Positions 16,558 through 26,329 of a stretch of DNA of 64,000 nucleotides are shown here, piece after piece. Position 1 is the stretch's first letter. Every line of letters starts with the position of its first letter. The notes below the pieces were generated by a model. It saw nothing but the letters and a program-made list of their open reading frames with translations. It was not told where the DNA came from and ran no database searches. The translations under genes and the position numbers were made by a program. This DNA comes from Phycisphaerae bacterium. Its GTDB lineage: Bacteria; Planctomycetota; Phycisphaerae; UBA1845; UTPLA1. Location: positions 248,001-312,000 of the forward strand of contig JAHBXN010000004.1 in NCBI GenBank assembly GCA_019636475.1, in the 5' to 3' direction.

Positions 16558-19281
16558 TCACGCCTTCATCATCTTGCGCAGCACCGTCTGAAGAATGCCG
16601 CCGTTGCGGTAGTACTCGATCTCCACCGGCGTATCGATTCGCACGACGGCCTCGAAGGAAATGTCCGGCTTCGACTGCTTCGGGCATTTCGCGATCACCG
16701 TCAGCTTCCGCCGCGGCCGCAGCGAATCATCAAGACCCTGGATCGAGAAGACCTCCTCGCCCGACAAGCCCAGCGACTCACGCGACTGACCCTCCAGGTA
16801 CTGCAGCGGCAGCACACCCATGAAGACCAGGTTGCTGCGGTGGATGCGCTCGTAGCTCGTCGCGATCACCGCCCGGATGCCCAGCAGGAACGGGCCCTTG
16901 GCCGCCCAGTCCCGCGACGAACCGGTGCCATACTCCGCGCCGGCCAGAACGACCAGCGGCGTGCCGGCCGCCTTGTACTTCAGCGAGGCGTCGTAAATGC
17001 TCATCACCTCGCCGGAAGGCAGGTGCCGCGTTACGCCGCCCTCGGTGCCGGGCGCCAGCAGGTTGCGCAGCCGCACATTGGCGAACGTGCCGCGTGTCAT
17101 GACTCTGTCATTGCCGCGGCGAGCGCCATAGCTGTTGAAGTCCTTCGGCTGCACGCCGTGTTCCATGAGGAATTTCGCGGCCGGGCTTTCCTTCGCAATG
17201 TTGCCCGCCGGGGAGATGTGGTCGGTCGTCACGCTGTCGCCCACCATGACGAGCACGCGGGCATTCGCGATCGGCTGAATCGGCGCGGGCTCCCGGCTCA
17301 GATCGACGAAGAACGGCGGCTCCTGAATGTAGGTGCTGCCGGGATTCCAGTCATACACCGCGCCCTCGGCGACCGCGATGCGATTCCACTTGTCGTTGCC
17401 GTCGAAGACGTTGCTGTACCGATGCTTGAACATCTCGGCCGTCACGCACCGCGAAACCGTCTCGGTCACCTCGGCGTTGGTCGGCCAGATATCGCGGAGA
17501 TAGACCGGCTTGCCGGCCTTGTCGGTTCCGAGTGGATCGGTCGTCAGGTTGATGTCGGTCGTCCCCGCGATGGCGTAGGCCACGACCAGCGGCGGAGACG
17601 CCAGGAAGTTCGCCTTCACCTGCGGGCTGACGCGCCCTTCAAAATTGCGGTTGCCGCTCAGCACACTCGACGCGACGAGATTGTTCTTCGTCACCACCTC
17701 GGCCACCGCCTCCGGCAACGGTCCGCTGTTGCCGATGCAGGTCGTGCAGCCGTAGCCGACCGTGTAGAACCCGAGCTTGTCCAGATAGGGCGAGAGCCCG
17801 GCCTTGTCCAGATAATCGGTCACGACGCGCGAGCCCGGCGCCAGGCTCGTCTTGACGTAGGGCTTGACCGTCAGACCCTTCTCGACAGCCTTCCGGGCGA
17901 GCAGGCCGGCCGCAAGCATGACGCTGGGATTGCTGGTGTTCGTGCAACTGGTGATCGCGGCGATGACAACCGCGCCGTGGCCGATCTCGCATGAATGTCC
18001 GTTGTCCCTGAAGGTCACGCGACGCGCGGCATCCTCCGCGGCCAGTTCGTAGCCCCGGTTTTTGATCGGGGCGGTGAGCGACTTGCGAAATTCGGACTTC
18101 AGCTCGGACAGGCGCACGCGGTCCTGCGGGCGCTTCGGACCCGCGAGGCTCGGCTCGATGGTGGAGAGCTCGAGGTGGAGCGTGTCAGTGAAGATCGGAT
18201 CCGGACGGCCGTTCACCCGGAAGAGATCCTGCTCCTTGCAGTATCGCTCGACCAGATCGACCTCCGCCTCCGAGCGGCCGGTGCGGCGCAGGTAGGACAG
18301 TGTTTCGTCGTCGATCGGGAAAAAGCCCATCGTCGCGCCATATTCGGGCGCCATGTTGGCAATCGTCGCCCGGTCGGCGAGGCCCAGATCCGCAAGGCCG
18401 TCTCCGAAAAATTCGACGAACTTGTTGACGACGCCCTTGCGGCGAAGCATGTCCGTCACCGTGAGGACCAGGTCCGTCGCCGTGGCGCCTTCGGGCAATC
18501 GGCCGGAGAGCTTGAAGCCGATGACTTCCGGAGCGAGCATGTAGATCGGCTGGCCCAGCATGCACGCCTCGGCCTCGATGCCGCCGACGCCCCATCCGAG
18601 CACGCCGAGGCCGTTGATCATGGTCGTGTGGCTGTCGGTGCCGACCAGCGTATCAGGCAGCGCGTAGAGCGTGCCGTCGACCTGTCGCGTCATGACGGCC
18701 TTTGCGAGATACTCGAGATTCACCTGGTGGACAATGCCGGTCGCGGGCGGAACAACACGGAAGCCGTTGAACGCGCGCTGCCCCCAGCGAAGGAATTCGT
18801 ACCGTTCGCGGTTCCGCGCGAACTCGATGTCTTCATTCAGCGCCAGTGACTGCGAACTGCCGAAGACATCCACCTGCACCGAATGGTCGATGACGAGGTC
18901 AACCGGCACGAGCGGATTGATGCGATTCGGATCGCCGCCCAGCCGCATCATGGCCGAGCGCATGGCCGCGAGATCCACGACGGCCGGAACGCCGGTGAAA
19001 TCCTGAAGCACGACGCGGGCCGGGGTGAAGGGCACTTCATCCTCGGCCGGTCTGGCGGCGTTCCAGTTCGCCAGCTTCCGGACATCGTCCGGGTGGACGA
19101 TGCCGTCTCCCGAATGCCGAAGGGCATTCTCAATCAGAATCTTGATGGAAAAAGGAAGCCGGGAGATGTCGCCGACACCGGCGTCGGCCAACCTTGCAAG
19201 ATGGAAAAAGGCGACTTCCCCCATGAGGGTGCGGAGGGTCTTTTTCGCCGAGTACGGATCGGGATATGCTTTGGCGGTCAT
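16558..19281 (-). CDS. acnA: Aconitate hydratase (AcnA/IRP1 type)
   Basis: A full-length 907-residue aconitase, interconverting citrate and isocitrate in the TCA cycle. The family is the monomeric AcnA/IRP1 type. The three [4Fe-4S] cysteine ligands are C446 ([13 protein letters not shown]), C512 and C515 ([14 protein letters not shown]). Other hallmarks are [52 protein letters not shown] and the C-terminal swivel domain with [15 protein letters not shown] and [14 protein letters not shown]. The start codon is followed by [16 protein letters not shown], typical of the family. It is monocistronic by position: a 265-nt divergent gap separates it from the thioredoxin-like gene. Long open frames on the opposite strand are compositional shadows. 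Confidence 0.98.
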   Translation of the reverse strand: MTAKAYPDPYSAKKTLRTLMGEVAFFHLARLADAGVGDISRLPFSIKILIENALRHSGDGIVHPDDVRKLANWNAARPAEDEVPFTPARVVLQDFTGVPAVVDLAAMRSAMMRLGGDPNRINPLVPVDLVIDHSVQVDVFGSSQSLALNEDIEFARNRERYEFLRWGQRAFNGFRVVPPATGIVHQVNLEYLAKAVMTRQVDGTLYALPDTLVGTDSHTTMINGLGVLGWGVGGIEAEACMLGQPIYMLAPEVIGFKLSGRLPEGATATDLVLTVTDMLRRKGVVNKFVEFFGDGLADLGLADRATIANMAPEYGATMGFFPIDDETLSYLRRTGRSEAEVDLVERYCKEQDLFRVNGRPDPIFTDTLHLELSTIEPSLAGPKRPQDRVRLSELKSEFRKSLTAPIKNRGYELAAEDAARRVTFRDNGHSCEIGHGAVVIAAITSCTNTSNPSVMLAAGLLARKAVEKGLTVKPYVKTSLAPGSRVVTDYLDKAGLSPYLDKLGFYTVGYGCTTCIGNSGPLPEAVAEVVTKNNLVASSVLSGNRNFEGRVSPQVKANFLASPPLVVAYAIAGTTDINLTTDPLGTDKAGKPVYLRDIWPTNAEVTETVSRCVTAEMFKHRYSNVFDGNDKWNRIAVAEGAVYDWNPGSTYIQEPPFFVDLSREPAPIQPIANARVLVMVGDSVTTDHISPAGNIAKESPAAKFLMEHGVQPKDFNSYGARRGNDRVMTRGTFANVRLRNLLAPGTEGGVTRHLPSGEVMSIYDASLKYKAAGTPLVVLAGAEYGTGSSRDWAAKGPFLLGIRAVIATSYERIHRSNLVFMGVLPLQYLEGQSRESLGLSGEEVFSIQGLDDSLRPRRKLTVIAKCPKQSKPDISFEAVVRIDTPVEIEYYRNGGILQTVLRKMMKA

Positions 19282-19545
19282 GGAAGTCCTTCGTGAATGC
19301 GTGGCATGAAGATCGTTTCAAGAAGATGTAACTTGTTCGGTGGGAATTATATCCAAGAGGCGAAAATTGGGCAGGGCGCGCCCGGCGGTCGCACGGTATC
19401 ATGCCGTCAGCGCGGGCCGGTTCGCCGGGCAGGCCGTCCCGCCGCATCAGAAGGTCAGTTCGGATTCCCGGAGGTCACGCTTCCAGACGGTCGCGGCATG
19501 GGACAGGCCGCGTGGGCAGGCTTCTCACCTACGAAAGGGCATCAG

Positions 19546-20508
19546 ATGAATCGAATGCGAATCGGATTTTTGGCGCTGCTGGCTGGCGTCGTGGTTGGGG
19601 GAGTGGTTCAGGCTGGCGAAATCGGCGACCAGGCTGCACCGCTCAATATCAAGACCTGGGTCAAAGGCAAGCCGGTGGATCTGGCCGACGGCAAGGGAAA
19701 GAAAATCTACGTGGTCGAGTTCTGGGCCACGTGGTGCCCGCCGTGCCGGACGAGCATTCCCCACCTGACCGAGATGCAGACGAAATTCAAGGACAAGGGT
19801 GTCGTTTTCATCGGGGTCAGCGATGAGCCTGCGGAAAAGGTCAGGCCGTTCGTCGAGAACATGGGAGACAAGATGGCGTATGTCGTCGCTTGTGACGACG
19901 GCAGGAAAACCACCGACGCGTACATGAAGGCGTTCGGACAGCAAGGCATCCCGACGGCCTTCATCGTCGACAAGTCGGGGCAGATCGTCTGGGTCGGTCA
20001 CCCCATGTTTGGCTTGGATGAAACGATCCAGAAAGTCATTGATGGGAACTGGGATGTTGCCGAATTCAAGAAGCAGCAAGACGAGGAAATGGCCGCGCAG
20101 CGAAAAATGATGGCGGTGGCGATGAAGCTCGAAGAGTATTTCGAGCTGGCGAAGATGCCGAAGAAATCCAAGAAGATGAAGAAACTGGCGACTTCGATCC
20201 TGAAGGACGGCGGCAAGAATCCCATGCTAATGAATGAGTTCTCCTGGACCATCCTGACGGATGAAAATGTGAAGCATCGGGACATTGCGACTGCCGTGAA
20301 AGCCGCAAAGCTTGCGTATGACGCAACCAATGGAAGCGAGCCGGCAGTCATCGACACCTACGCCCGCGCGTTGTTCATGGATGGAAAAGTCGAAGAGGCG
20401 ATCGCCGAACAGAAGCGCGCCATCGAGCTTTGCAAGGATGCCCGGATGCTGGAAGGATTGAAGAAGGCGCTTAAAGAGTACGAAGATCAGGCCGCCAAGA
20501 AGGCATGA
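19546..20508 (+). CDS. Exported thioredoxin-domain protein (TlpA/ResA-like) with C-terminal helical repeats
   Basis: A 320-residue protein starting MNRMRIGFLALLAGVVVGGVVQAG, a signal peptide probably cleaved after residue 23. GAAAGGG lies 6 nt before the chosen ATG; the longer open frame upstream lacks a site. Residues 25-180 form a TlpA/ResA-type thioredoxin domain with the redox motif FWATWCPPCR and the cis-proline loop GIPTAFIVD. The remainder is Lys/Met-rich and helical with one or two TPR-like units (AVIDTYARALFMDGKVEEAIAEQKRAIELC). Such proteins act as periplasmic thiol oxidoreductases. The partner is not evident. A strong terminator follows 50 nt after the stop. Confidence 0.88.
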   Translation: MNRMRIGFLALLAGVVVGGVVQAGEIGDQAAPLNIKTWVKGKPVDLADGKGKKIYVVEFWATWCPPCRTSIPHLTEMQTKFKDKGVVFIGVSDEPAEKVRPFVENMGDKMAYVVACDDGRKTTDAYMKAFGQQGIPTAFIVDKSGQIVWVGHPMFGLDETIQKVIDGNWDVAEFKKQQDEEMAAQRKMMAVAMKLEEYFELAKMPKKSKKMKKLATSILKDGGKNPMLMNEFSWTILTDENVKHRDIATAVKAAKLAYDATNGSEPAVIDTYARALFMDGKVEEAIAEQKRAIELCKDARMLEGLKKALKEYEDQAAKKA

Positions 20509-20558
20509 CGACCGGTTATCCGAGATCGCATCCCCGATAACTGTATCCAATCTTCCGA

Positions 20559-20600
20559 CGGCCCTGTGTTGCACTTGCTCGCAGGGCCGTTCTTTTTTTT
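20559..20600 (+). terminator. Rho-independent terminator of the thioredoxin-like gene
   Basis: CGGCCCTG (20559-20566) pairs with CAGGGCCG (20582-20589), followed by a T-rich tract ending in eight T residues. Strong hairpin-plus-U-run structure. Confidence 0.92.
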
Positions 20601-20639
20601 GACGCGAACTTCGAGGCGGCTCGGTTTCATCCCGATCGA

Positions 20640-21173
20640 TTATTTTTCATACTCGACGCCACATTCCGGACATCGGCCGCAAGTGATTCCTTTGAGGTTG
20701 TAGCCGCAGGTCACACATGTTCGAAGCCCGATCGCAACAAGTTGCCGCCGCAGGCATCTTCTCGTCTCTTCTTTCAGAAGCGCCACCCGCGCAATCTCCA
20801 TCCAGCCCATGACCCAGGCTGTGATAATTGCGAGGACAGCGACGACGGACGGAGTCATGGGCGTGATATGCCGCGCGACCGACGGCGCCCACCAGATCGC
20901 TGAAAAAATCCCGCCCGACAACATCAGGACCGCCGCGCCGGTCAGAATCACCTGCACCAGAATGCCGGTCCGCCCGGGTGAATGAAGAGCGATGAAACGC
21001 GATGTCGCTGACGGGAATCTCGACAGTTCCGGAAGCAGGCGTCCGACAATTCGGTTACGAATGTGAAACGGATCGATGATCCATCTGACGGCGGCCATCG
21101 CATAGACCACGGTTGGCACGGAAATGAATAGCAGCGTGTCAAAAACGCGCTCGATCGGCGTCCGGTCTGACAT
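20640..21173 (-). CDS. Membrane protein with C-terminal zinc ribbon
   Basis: About 177 residues. Two or three hydrophobic segments (VFDTLLFISVPTVVYAMAAV, VILTGAAVLMLSGGIFSAIWW, SVVAVLAIITAWVMGW) are followed by a zinc ribbon, CVTCGYNLKGITCGRCPECG, at the C-terminus. Planctomycetes encode many membrane proteins with a CxxCGYNL...CPECG tail, so this is a useful taxonomic marker. The ribbon should be cytoplasmic. Start uncertain: an ATG 12 codons earlier is also open and neither has a clear ribosome site. It converges with the terminated thioredoxin-like gene. Specific function unknown. Confidence 0.75.
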   Translation of the reverse strand: MSDRTPIERVFDTLLFISVPTVVYAMAAVRWIIDPFHIRNRIVGRLLPELSRFPSATSRFIALHSPGRTGILVQVILTGAAVLMLSGGIFSAIWWAPSVARHITPMTPSVVAVLAIITAWVMGWMEIARVALLKEETRRCLRRQLVAIGLRTCVTCGYNLKGITCGRCPECGVEYEK

Positions 21174-21217
21174 GGCGGGAATCTTAACCGTTCGTAATGA
21201 TTCGCCCATAGCGATTG

Positions 21218-23245
21218 TTAAGTGGCATTCGGACCGCCTTCCCGCCGTTCTGCGATATATCCGGCGTTGATTTGATGGACACGGTCGGTTTTGAGGAGTG
21301 CGTCGATCAGGATGCGCATCGTATGATAGGCCGTCATGTTCACGATGTGCCCGCTGGCGTCAGCCGGTCCAAACGCAAACCACCGTTCGACCTCGTGCGA
21401 CCGGCCGTGAACAAAGAGGCAGACGATCCCGTCTTCGAACCGCATACCTTCCCAGCCTGATTCACGCGCGAGCAGGTAGGTGTTGCCTTGGATTCGCCCG
21501 AACACCTGCGGTGTACACCGGTTCGCGAGATCGATGAAAAAACCGTCGCGATGATCGAAGCGTCGCCATGCCTCATGGCTTCCAAAGAAATTCGGTTTCT
21601 TGATGAACGGGCCGTCGTATTCCGGGCAGAACGTGTCGCAGTTTCCGCAGTCATTGCAGAAATCCGCGAAGTTCGCAATCTGCGCCGCCTTCTCGACCAC
21701 GATGCGTTTGGAATCGCCGGACCTCAGCTCGTTGCCCACGATTCGATAGTCAGTGAACTCAACAACGACCGCATCCGTCGAATAGACAAAGTTCGCGGCA
21801 TTGGGACACACGGGAATGCACTTGTCGCACGTCACGCAGTCGAAGGTTGTCAGATGCGTGCCGATGCGTTTCGGTGTCTTCCGGTTGGCATCCGCTCGGT
21901 AGCGAGCATCGGCGCGCGCTGCCGCCGCCGCCGCGGACAGGTTGGCTGCGGCGGCGGCCGCGCCGTGCAAGTGCTCAGTGCCGGAGGTCGACGCATTTGC
22001 CGACGAATCAATGAACTCCTCGATGCACGACGCGTTCAGACGTCTCATTGCCGCGGAAAGCTCCGACAGGTAGGGCGGCAATCGCCCGTAGCCTCCCGGC
22101 CGCAGCAAATCGGTGCAGGTTGTGATCGGTCGAAAACCCGCGGCGACCAGCGAAGTGAAATTCTGCCGGTCCACGCCGGCGCTGAAGGTCAGCGGAAATT
22201 CCGGACCGACAGCCTTTCGGAATTCGTCAGCAAGTGTCAACGTGATGACATGTAGCGGCTGGCCGGACAGATACTGCGTCTTGTTGTCGGACGAAAAAAA
22301 AGTCCGATGATTCTCCACTTCGAGCGTATTGGAAAACTTCGCGCCGAGCCGCCGGCCGCGCATGGCCGCGAGCCGTGTCAGTCGCTCGCAGATCCGAAGC
22401 GATTCGTCGAATTGCAGACCGTTAACGTAGGCGTGATCGGGTACCCGTATTTCCTCATAGCCCATGACATCGTGTAGAAGATGCTCCAACCGGTCTTTCC
22501 CGAGCATCGGCGGATTCATCTTGATCACCACATCACAGTCCATTTCGGCGATAAGATATTCGCAGATCCGCTCGATCTCATCCGCCGGGCAACCATGAAA
22601 CGTGGACAGCGTGATGCTCGTCGCGATCTTTGCGGGAAAGTGCATGTCACGCAGCGCCGAATACTCCCTCGGGATCTCGCGTCGAAGTTGCTCGATCCAC
22701 GCCGAAGCATCTCGCATTGACTGAATGAACGATGTAACCGGGGAGGATCGAATGCCCGCCAGATCGTAGCCGACGCTCAGGTCGAATATGGTTTCCGTCG
22801 CGTGCGAGGCAATCGGCGAATTCGAAAGGAGGCCGCCGCGAGCGAGCATCTGAATCAGCATCCAGCCGGCGACATACTCCCGGAGGGCTTCCTGAATTCT
22901 CAATTCCTGCGACCATTCGATGTTGTAGCCGATGTTGGTCGCATCGATGCACGGTCGGCCGATCTTCAACCGATCATTGATTTGCACCGTCTTCAGTTCG
23001 AGGATACGCGAGCCGGCAAGCCAGCTAAGCACCAGGTTCTGTGCCATTTGCGTGTGCGGACCGGCGGCCGGGCCGACAGGTGTGCCTGCCGGGTTCTCAT
23101 GGAATCGCACCGACAGGTTCGGTCCGTCTGGATCGGGCGTCCACCATTTGCGTCGGGGCAGAAGGAATACCGCATCGTCACTTCGCAGTTCCAGCACCAC
23201 TCGGTGGACAAGTTCCGAAAATGGCGCGGGCACAAGTTCGGCCAT
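21218..23245 (-). CDS. YgfK-like iron-sulfur oxidoreductase lacking the central flavin domain
   Basis: A 675-residue protein homologous to YgfK (putative selenate reductase subunit) at both ends. The N-terminal TIM-barrel-like part has TPVGPAAGPHTQMAQN, ELKTVQI, PCIDA, LSVGYDLAGI, TLSTFHGCPADEIE and ITTCTDLLRPGGYGRLPPYL. The C-terminal part has two ferredoxin motifs, CVTCDKCIPVCPNAANF and CNDCGNCDTFCPEYDGPF, each able to hold a [4Fe-4S] cluster. YgfK is about 1030 residues because an NADPH/FAD module lies between these parts. Here an Ala-rich linker replaces it, so an external electron partner is likely. The start has GGAGG 10 nt upstream. Homologues sit in purine- and selenium-linked operons; here the neighbours are the small peptides and histidine ammonia-lyase. 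Confidence 0.82.
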   Translation of the reverse strand: MAELVPAPFSELVHRVVLELRSDDAVFLLPRRKWWTPDPDGPNLSVRFHENPAGTPVGPAAGPHTQMAQNLVLSWLAGSRILELKTVQINDRLKIGRPCIDATNIGYNIEWSQELRIQEALREYVAGWMLIQMLARGGLLSNSPIASHATETIFDLSVGYDLAGIRSSPVTSFIQSMRDASAWIEQLRREIPREYSALRDMHFPAKIATSITLSTFHGCPADEIERICEYLIAEMDCDVVIKMNPPMLGKDRLEHLLHDVMGYEEIRVPDHAYVNGLQFDESLRICERLTRLAAMRGRRLGAKFSNTLEVENHRTFFSSDNKTQYLSGQPLHVITLTLADEFRKAVGPEFPLTFSAGVDRQNFTSLVAAGFRPITTCTDLLRPGGYGRLPPYLSELSAAMRRLNASCIEEFIDSSANASTSGTEHLHGAAAAAANLSAAAAAARADARYRADANRKTPKRIGTHLTTFDCVTCDKCIPVCPNAANFVYSTDAVVVEFTDYRIVGNELRSGDSKRIVVEKAAQIANFADFCNDCGNCDTFCPEYDGPFIKKPNFFGSHEAWRRFDHRDGFFIDLANRCTPQVFGRIQGNTYLLARESGWEGMRFEDGIVCLFVHGRSHEVERWFAFGPADASGHIVNMTAYHTMRILIDALLKTDRVHQINAGYIAERREGGPNAT

Positions 23246-23381
23246 GTTGTGGCGCCTCCGCGCAGAATGAAACGCCATGCGCACCGTGGCGCATTCGGCG
23301 CTGGTCGCAGATCAGGTCGACTCGGACGAGTCCTCGATCAATCTCTCAGTATGAGACGATCATTCTGACCAGTTCGTCCGA

Positions 23382-23519
23382 TCAGGCCGCGCAGCCGAAG
23401 ATCGCATCGAAGGCAGCGCTCACATCCGGAATGGTCGCACCGAAAAATCCGTAGATGTTGTTGGCCAGAAACTGCGGCAGAAGGAAAAACAGGTCGATCA
23501 GCGTGCAGAGAAAGCTCAT
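23382..23519 (-). CDS. Small Cys-containing hydrophobic peptide 1 (45 aa)
   Basis: ATG with AAGGAG 7 nt upstream opens a 45-codon frame: MSFLCTLIDLFFLLPQFLAN followed by a loop with GFFGATIPD and a terminal IFGCAA. It shares with its two upstream neighbours a Cys near the N-terminus, a hydrophobic LF..(L)PQ helix, a Pro-containing centre and a final I-F-x-C. No signal peptidase site or lipobox. Probably membrane-associated. Family not recognised; conservation among the three copies supports real coding. Confidence 0.7.
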   Translation of the reverse strand: MSFLCTLIDLFFLLPQFLANNIYGFFGATIPDVSAAFDAIFGCAA

Positions 23520-23557
23520 TAAAATTCTCCTTGGTCATGTACTGGGCCGCGAAACCG

Positions 23558-23695
23558 CTAAAGGTTGCAGCCGAAAATGGAACCAATCCCGTATGTCAGG
23601 TCGGGCGAATTCAGCCCGATGAGATCGTAAACGAAGTCGATCACCGCCTGCGGCAGCCCGAAGAAAAGACTCACAAGCGTGCAGAAGATTGTCAT
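23558..23695 (-). CDS. Small Cys-containing hydrophobic peptide 2 (45 aa)
   Basis: ATG with GGGGAG 7 nt upstream, then 45 codons: MTIFCTLVSLFFGLPQAVID, a central IGLNSPDLTYGIG and the end SIFGCNL. It aligns with peptide 1 without gaps (CTL.xLFF.LPQ; final IFGC at the same position). Gap to peptide 1 is 38 nt, so they are probably co-transcribed. Function unknown. Confidence 0.7.
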   Translation of the reverse strand: MTIFCTLVSLFFGLPQAVIDFVYDLIGLNSPDLTYGIGSIFGCNL

Positions 23696-23838
23696 GCTCA
23701 AGCTCCCCGGAGGTCGAATCCAAGGCACGCGGTCAATGACTGAATCGGCGGATTGACGTCGTCAATCTGAGATCGCGCACGGTTCTTGCTAAATCCCCGC
23801 AGGTCGTGCCGGCATACGGCACGGACTCTCAGATGCGA

Positions 23839-24000
23839 TCAGAATCCGCAGGTGAAGATATCGCCGATCAATCGCAGGAAGTTCGGGCTTGCGATATTGA
23901 ACAGGTCGAAAATCCACCCGGTAAAGAAGTCGAAGACGCGCTGAGGCGTCGACAGGAAGAGATTTAACAGGAAACAGATGCCGCCTTCTGCATTGTTCAT
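23839..24000 (-). CDS. Small Cys-containing hydrophobic peptide 3 (53 aa)
   Basis: ATG with GGAG 9 nt upstream, then 53 codons: MNNAEGGICFLLNLFLSTPQ, RVFDFFTGWIFDLFNIASPN and the end GDIFTCGF. It keeps the C..L..LF...PQ helix and the Cys near the end seen in peptides 1 and 2, with four extra N-terminal residues. It comes first in the presumed transcript, 144 nt downstream of the hutH stop. Confidence 0.68.
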   Translation of the reverse strand: MNNAEGGICFLLNLFLSTPQRVFDFFTGWIFDLFNIASPNFLRLIGDIFTCGF

Positions 24001-24145
24001 CGTGATGGTCTCCGTGATTACAGTCGTCGGTTTGACCGGCGATTATAACCGGCCAGGTCGCCGATTGTGAATCGCATATCCTCCTCGGGTCTTCGATGCA
24101 CCCCCGATTCCCCGACCCGCTACGATCGTCGAGCCCCGGCCCGAT

Positions 24146-25699
24146 TTACTTGAGCGGGCCGACAACCGCTTCCACCGCGGAAAGGGCGTCCTGCCTGCGA
24201 AGGATCGCCAGCGATTCGGCGATGTCACTGCGGAATTCGCGGTCCTCCTCCGCGTGCGAAATTGTCTTGCGAATGGTCTCGAGCGCGATTCGCGGTCCGA
24301 TGCCCGGCTGAGTCGGCAATCGAAAATCCAGCGCCTGGGCGGAGCAGAGCATCTCAATCGCGAGGACCGTTTCCGCATTTTCCAGAACCTGCCGACACTT
24401 CAGCGCGCTCGTCGCGCCCATGCTGACATGATCTTCCTGCCCAAGGCTGCTCGGAATCGAGTCAATGCTCGCCGGCGTGCAGAGCACCTTGCATTCGTTG
24501 ACCAGCGCGGCCGCCGTGTACTGCGGGATCATGAAGCCGCTGTTAAGTCCCGTATCCTTCATCAGAAGCGGCGGTAGGCCATCCGGCCCATGAAGCAGCA
24601 TGTAAGTCCGCCGTTCCGAAATGTTTGCCCACTCAGAAAGCGCCATCGCAAGATGATCGAGCGCCAACGCCAGTGGCTCGCCGTGAAACAGCCCGCCGCT
24701 GATGAACTCCTCATCAACCAGCACCGGGTTGTCCGTGACGCTGTTGAGCTCAATCTCAACCGTCGCGGCCGCCTGTCGAACCACATCCCGGCAGGCGCCG
24801 TGAACGGGCGGGATGCACCGAAGACTATAAGGGTCCTGCACCTTGTCGCAGTTCGCGTGCGATTTGAGTATCTCGCTGTCAGCCATCAGGCGTCGAACAT
24901 TTTCCGCCGTCTCAAGAATGCCGGGGTGTGGGCGCAAACTGACGAGCTCCGCTCGAAACGGCGCCAGGCTGCCCTGATAGGCTTCCAGCGAAAGCGTCGC
25001 GATGAGGTCCGCATGTCTGGCCAGGCGACGCGCGCGAACGATCACCTCTGCCGCGTACGCCAGCATAAACTGTGTGCCGTTGATCAGCGCGAGTCCGTCC
25101 TTGGGTCCGAGTGAAGCCGGGGCGATGCGGTTGCGTTGCATGGCCGCCTGGGCTGATACGACCTCGCCGTGTTCGATCACCTCGCCTCGGTTGATGAGCG
25201 GCAGGACAAGGTGCGCAAGCGGCGCCAGATCGCCGCTTGCACCGAGAGAGCCGCGTGTCGGAACAACGGGCAGTAAGTCATGGTTCAATAGGTCGACCAG
25301 GCATCGCACGCAATCCGGGCTGATCGCGCTGGCTCCGGCGAGCAGCGCGTTCGCCTTCAGAAGCAGCATCCACCGAACGATCTCCGGCGGCGCCGGCGGA
25401 CCGACACCGACCGCGTGCGAAACGATCAGGTTTTGCTGCAGGCGTGCGAGATCGTCCGAACTGATGCGGACATTGCATAACTTTCCGAACCCCGTATTGA
25501 TTCCGTAGATGGATCGTCCCGTGGAGATCAACCGTTCGGCAATCTCCCGCGCGGAGTTCAGGCGTCCCATGGCCGCGTTCGAAATTGTGACGACCAGGGG
25601 CCTGCCCAGGCACGCATCGAGGTCATCGAGTGAGATCGGAGCGTCACCGATCGTGAGCGGCCGGGGCGACGGTGCTGCGACATCGGACCTGGGAATCAT
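24146..25699 (-). CDS. hutH: Histidine ammonia-lyase
   Basis: A 517-residue MIO enzyme of the aromatic amino acid lyase family, deaminating histidine to urocanate in the first step of histidine degradation. The self-forming MIO tripeptide A154-S155-G156 lies in TRGSLGASGDLAPLAHL; YGINTGFGKL supplies the catalytic tyrosine loop; GTQFMLAY, LNSVTDNPVL, SGGLFHGEPLALALDHLA and SLGQEDHVSMGA are family hallmarks with histidine rather than phenylalanine lyase character. The start at MIPRSDVA matches family length, although the ribosome site is weak; the open frame extends 120 codons further without support. The rest of the hut pathway is not in the window, and the downstream small peptides and YgfK-like gene are on the same strand. 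Confidence 0.93.
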   Translation of the reverse strand: MIPRSDVAAPSPRPLTIGDAPISLDDLDACLGRPLVVTISNAAMGRLNSAREIAERLISTGRSIYGINTGFGKLCNVRISSDDLARLQQNLIVSHAVGVGPPAPPEIVRWMLLLKANALLAGASAISPDCVRCLVDLLNHDLLPVVPTRGSLGASGDLAPLAHLVLPLINRGEVIEHGEVVSAQAAMQRNRIAPASLGPKDGLALINGTQFMLAYAAEVIVRARRLARHADLIATLSLEAYQGSLAPFRAELVSLRPHPGILETAENVRRLMADSEILKSHANCDKVQDPYSLRCIPPVHGACRDVVRQAAATVEIELNSVTDNPVLVDEEFISGGLFHGEPLALALDHLAMALSEWANISERRTYMLLHGPDGLPPLLMKDTGLNSGFMIPQYTAAALVNECKVLCTPASIDSIPSSLGQEDHVSMGATSALKCRQVLENAETVLAIEMLCSAQALDFRLPTQPGIGPRIALETIRKTISHAEEDREFRSDIAESLAILRRQDALSAVEAVVGPLK

Positions 25700-25871
25700 G
25701 GTTGGCCAGTATAGCATCGGGCGTGCGGCCGGGCACGGTCGAATGCTTGCGCCGGCGCTTGGCGGAACCACGGTTTCGGAGACGGTGATGAGTGGATCCC
25801 ATGTCGCAAGCCGCGTTTCCGGGGAGCATACGGAGGGAATATCGCTCGCTTCCGTCGGCGGTCGCCTCGGC

Positions 25872-25901
25872 TTGACAGGCGTCCGACGCCGGACGTATAA
25901 G
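25872..25901 (+). promoter_or_regulatory. Strong sigma-70-like promoter
   Basis: TTGACA (25872-25877), 18 nt, then TATAAG (25896-25901). This is the closest match to the housekeeping consensus seen in the window. It points at the small membrane protein gene at 26025, leaving a leader of about 115 nt. The rest of the 25700-26024 gap, upstream of hutH on the other strand, shows nothing else. Confidence 0.7.
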
Positions 25902-26024
25902 GCGCGTTGGGGAGCCGCTCCGAGGCGGCTTCCGCGACGTCCGACAAGGGTGATGTTTTCTGTCGCGCCTATGCGCGGCGTGGATTCAGATAGATAGCTT
26001 GGACCGCATTCGAGGAGTGATGCG

Positions 26025-26153
26025 ATGATCAACGATGCGCTGATGTTGGCCCAGGGCATGTTCGTGATGGAGTGGTATAGCTGGGTTGGTCTCGTTGGGA
26101 TTATTGTTGTCCTGGTGGGCTACAAGATTTACAAGAACAAGACCATGTCCTGA
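26025..26153 (+). CDS. Small single-pass membrane protein (42 aa)
   Basis: GAGGAG lies 8 nt before the ATG. The 42-residue product, MINDALMLAQGMFVMEWYSW then VGLVGIIVVLVGYKIYKNKT, has one clear transmembrane helix (about residues 20-35) followed by a short basic tail, predicting an N-out, C-in topology. It has its own strong promoter. No family recognised; the short Lys-rich tail is common among bacterial small membrane proteins that modulate larger partners. Confidence 0.7.
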   Translation: MINDALMLAQGMFVMEWYSWVGLVGIIVVLVGYKIYKNKTMS

Positions 26154-26329
26154 GCGACGATCCCGTCTTTTTCACCATTCGATCGTAGCCCGATCTCGCT
26201 TTTAGGTCGGGGCCGTGGAGGCTTTGATTCCGTCGGATCGCTTCGATCGGCGGGCTACTCCGTTTCATTTCGACATGTCCCGATTGCTCGGCGGATTCCT
26301 CGCCGGTTGAACCGCGTCGATCAGGCTGG

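Noticed and set aside
16288-19296. Long plus-strand frames opposite aconitase (up to 568 codons)
   Set aside because: Shadow frames of a highly biased GC-rich gene; Arg/Ala/Asp-rich, no ribosome site or domain.
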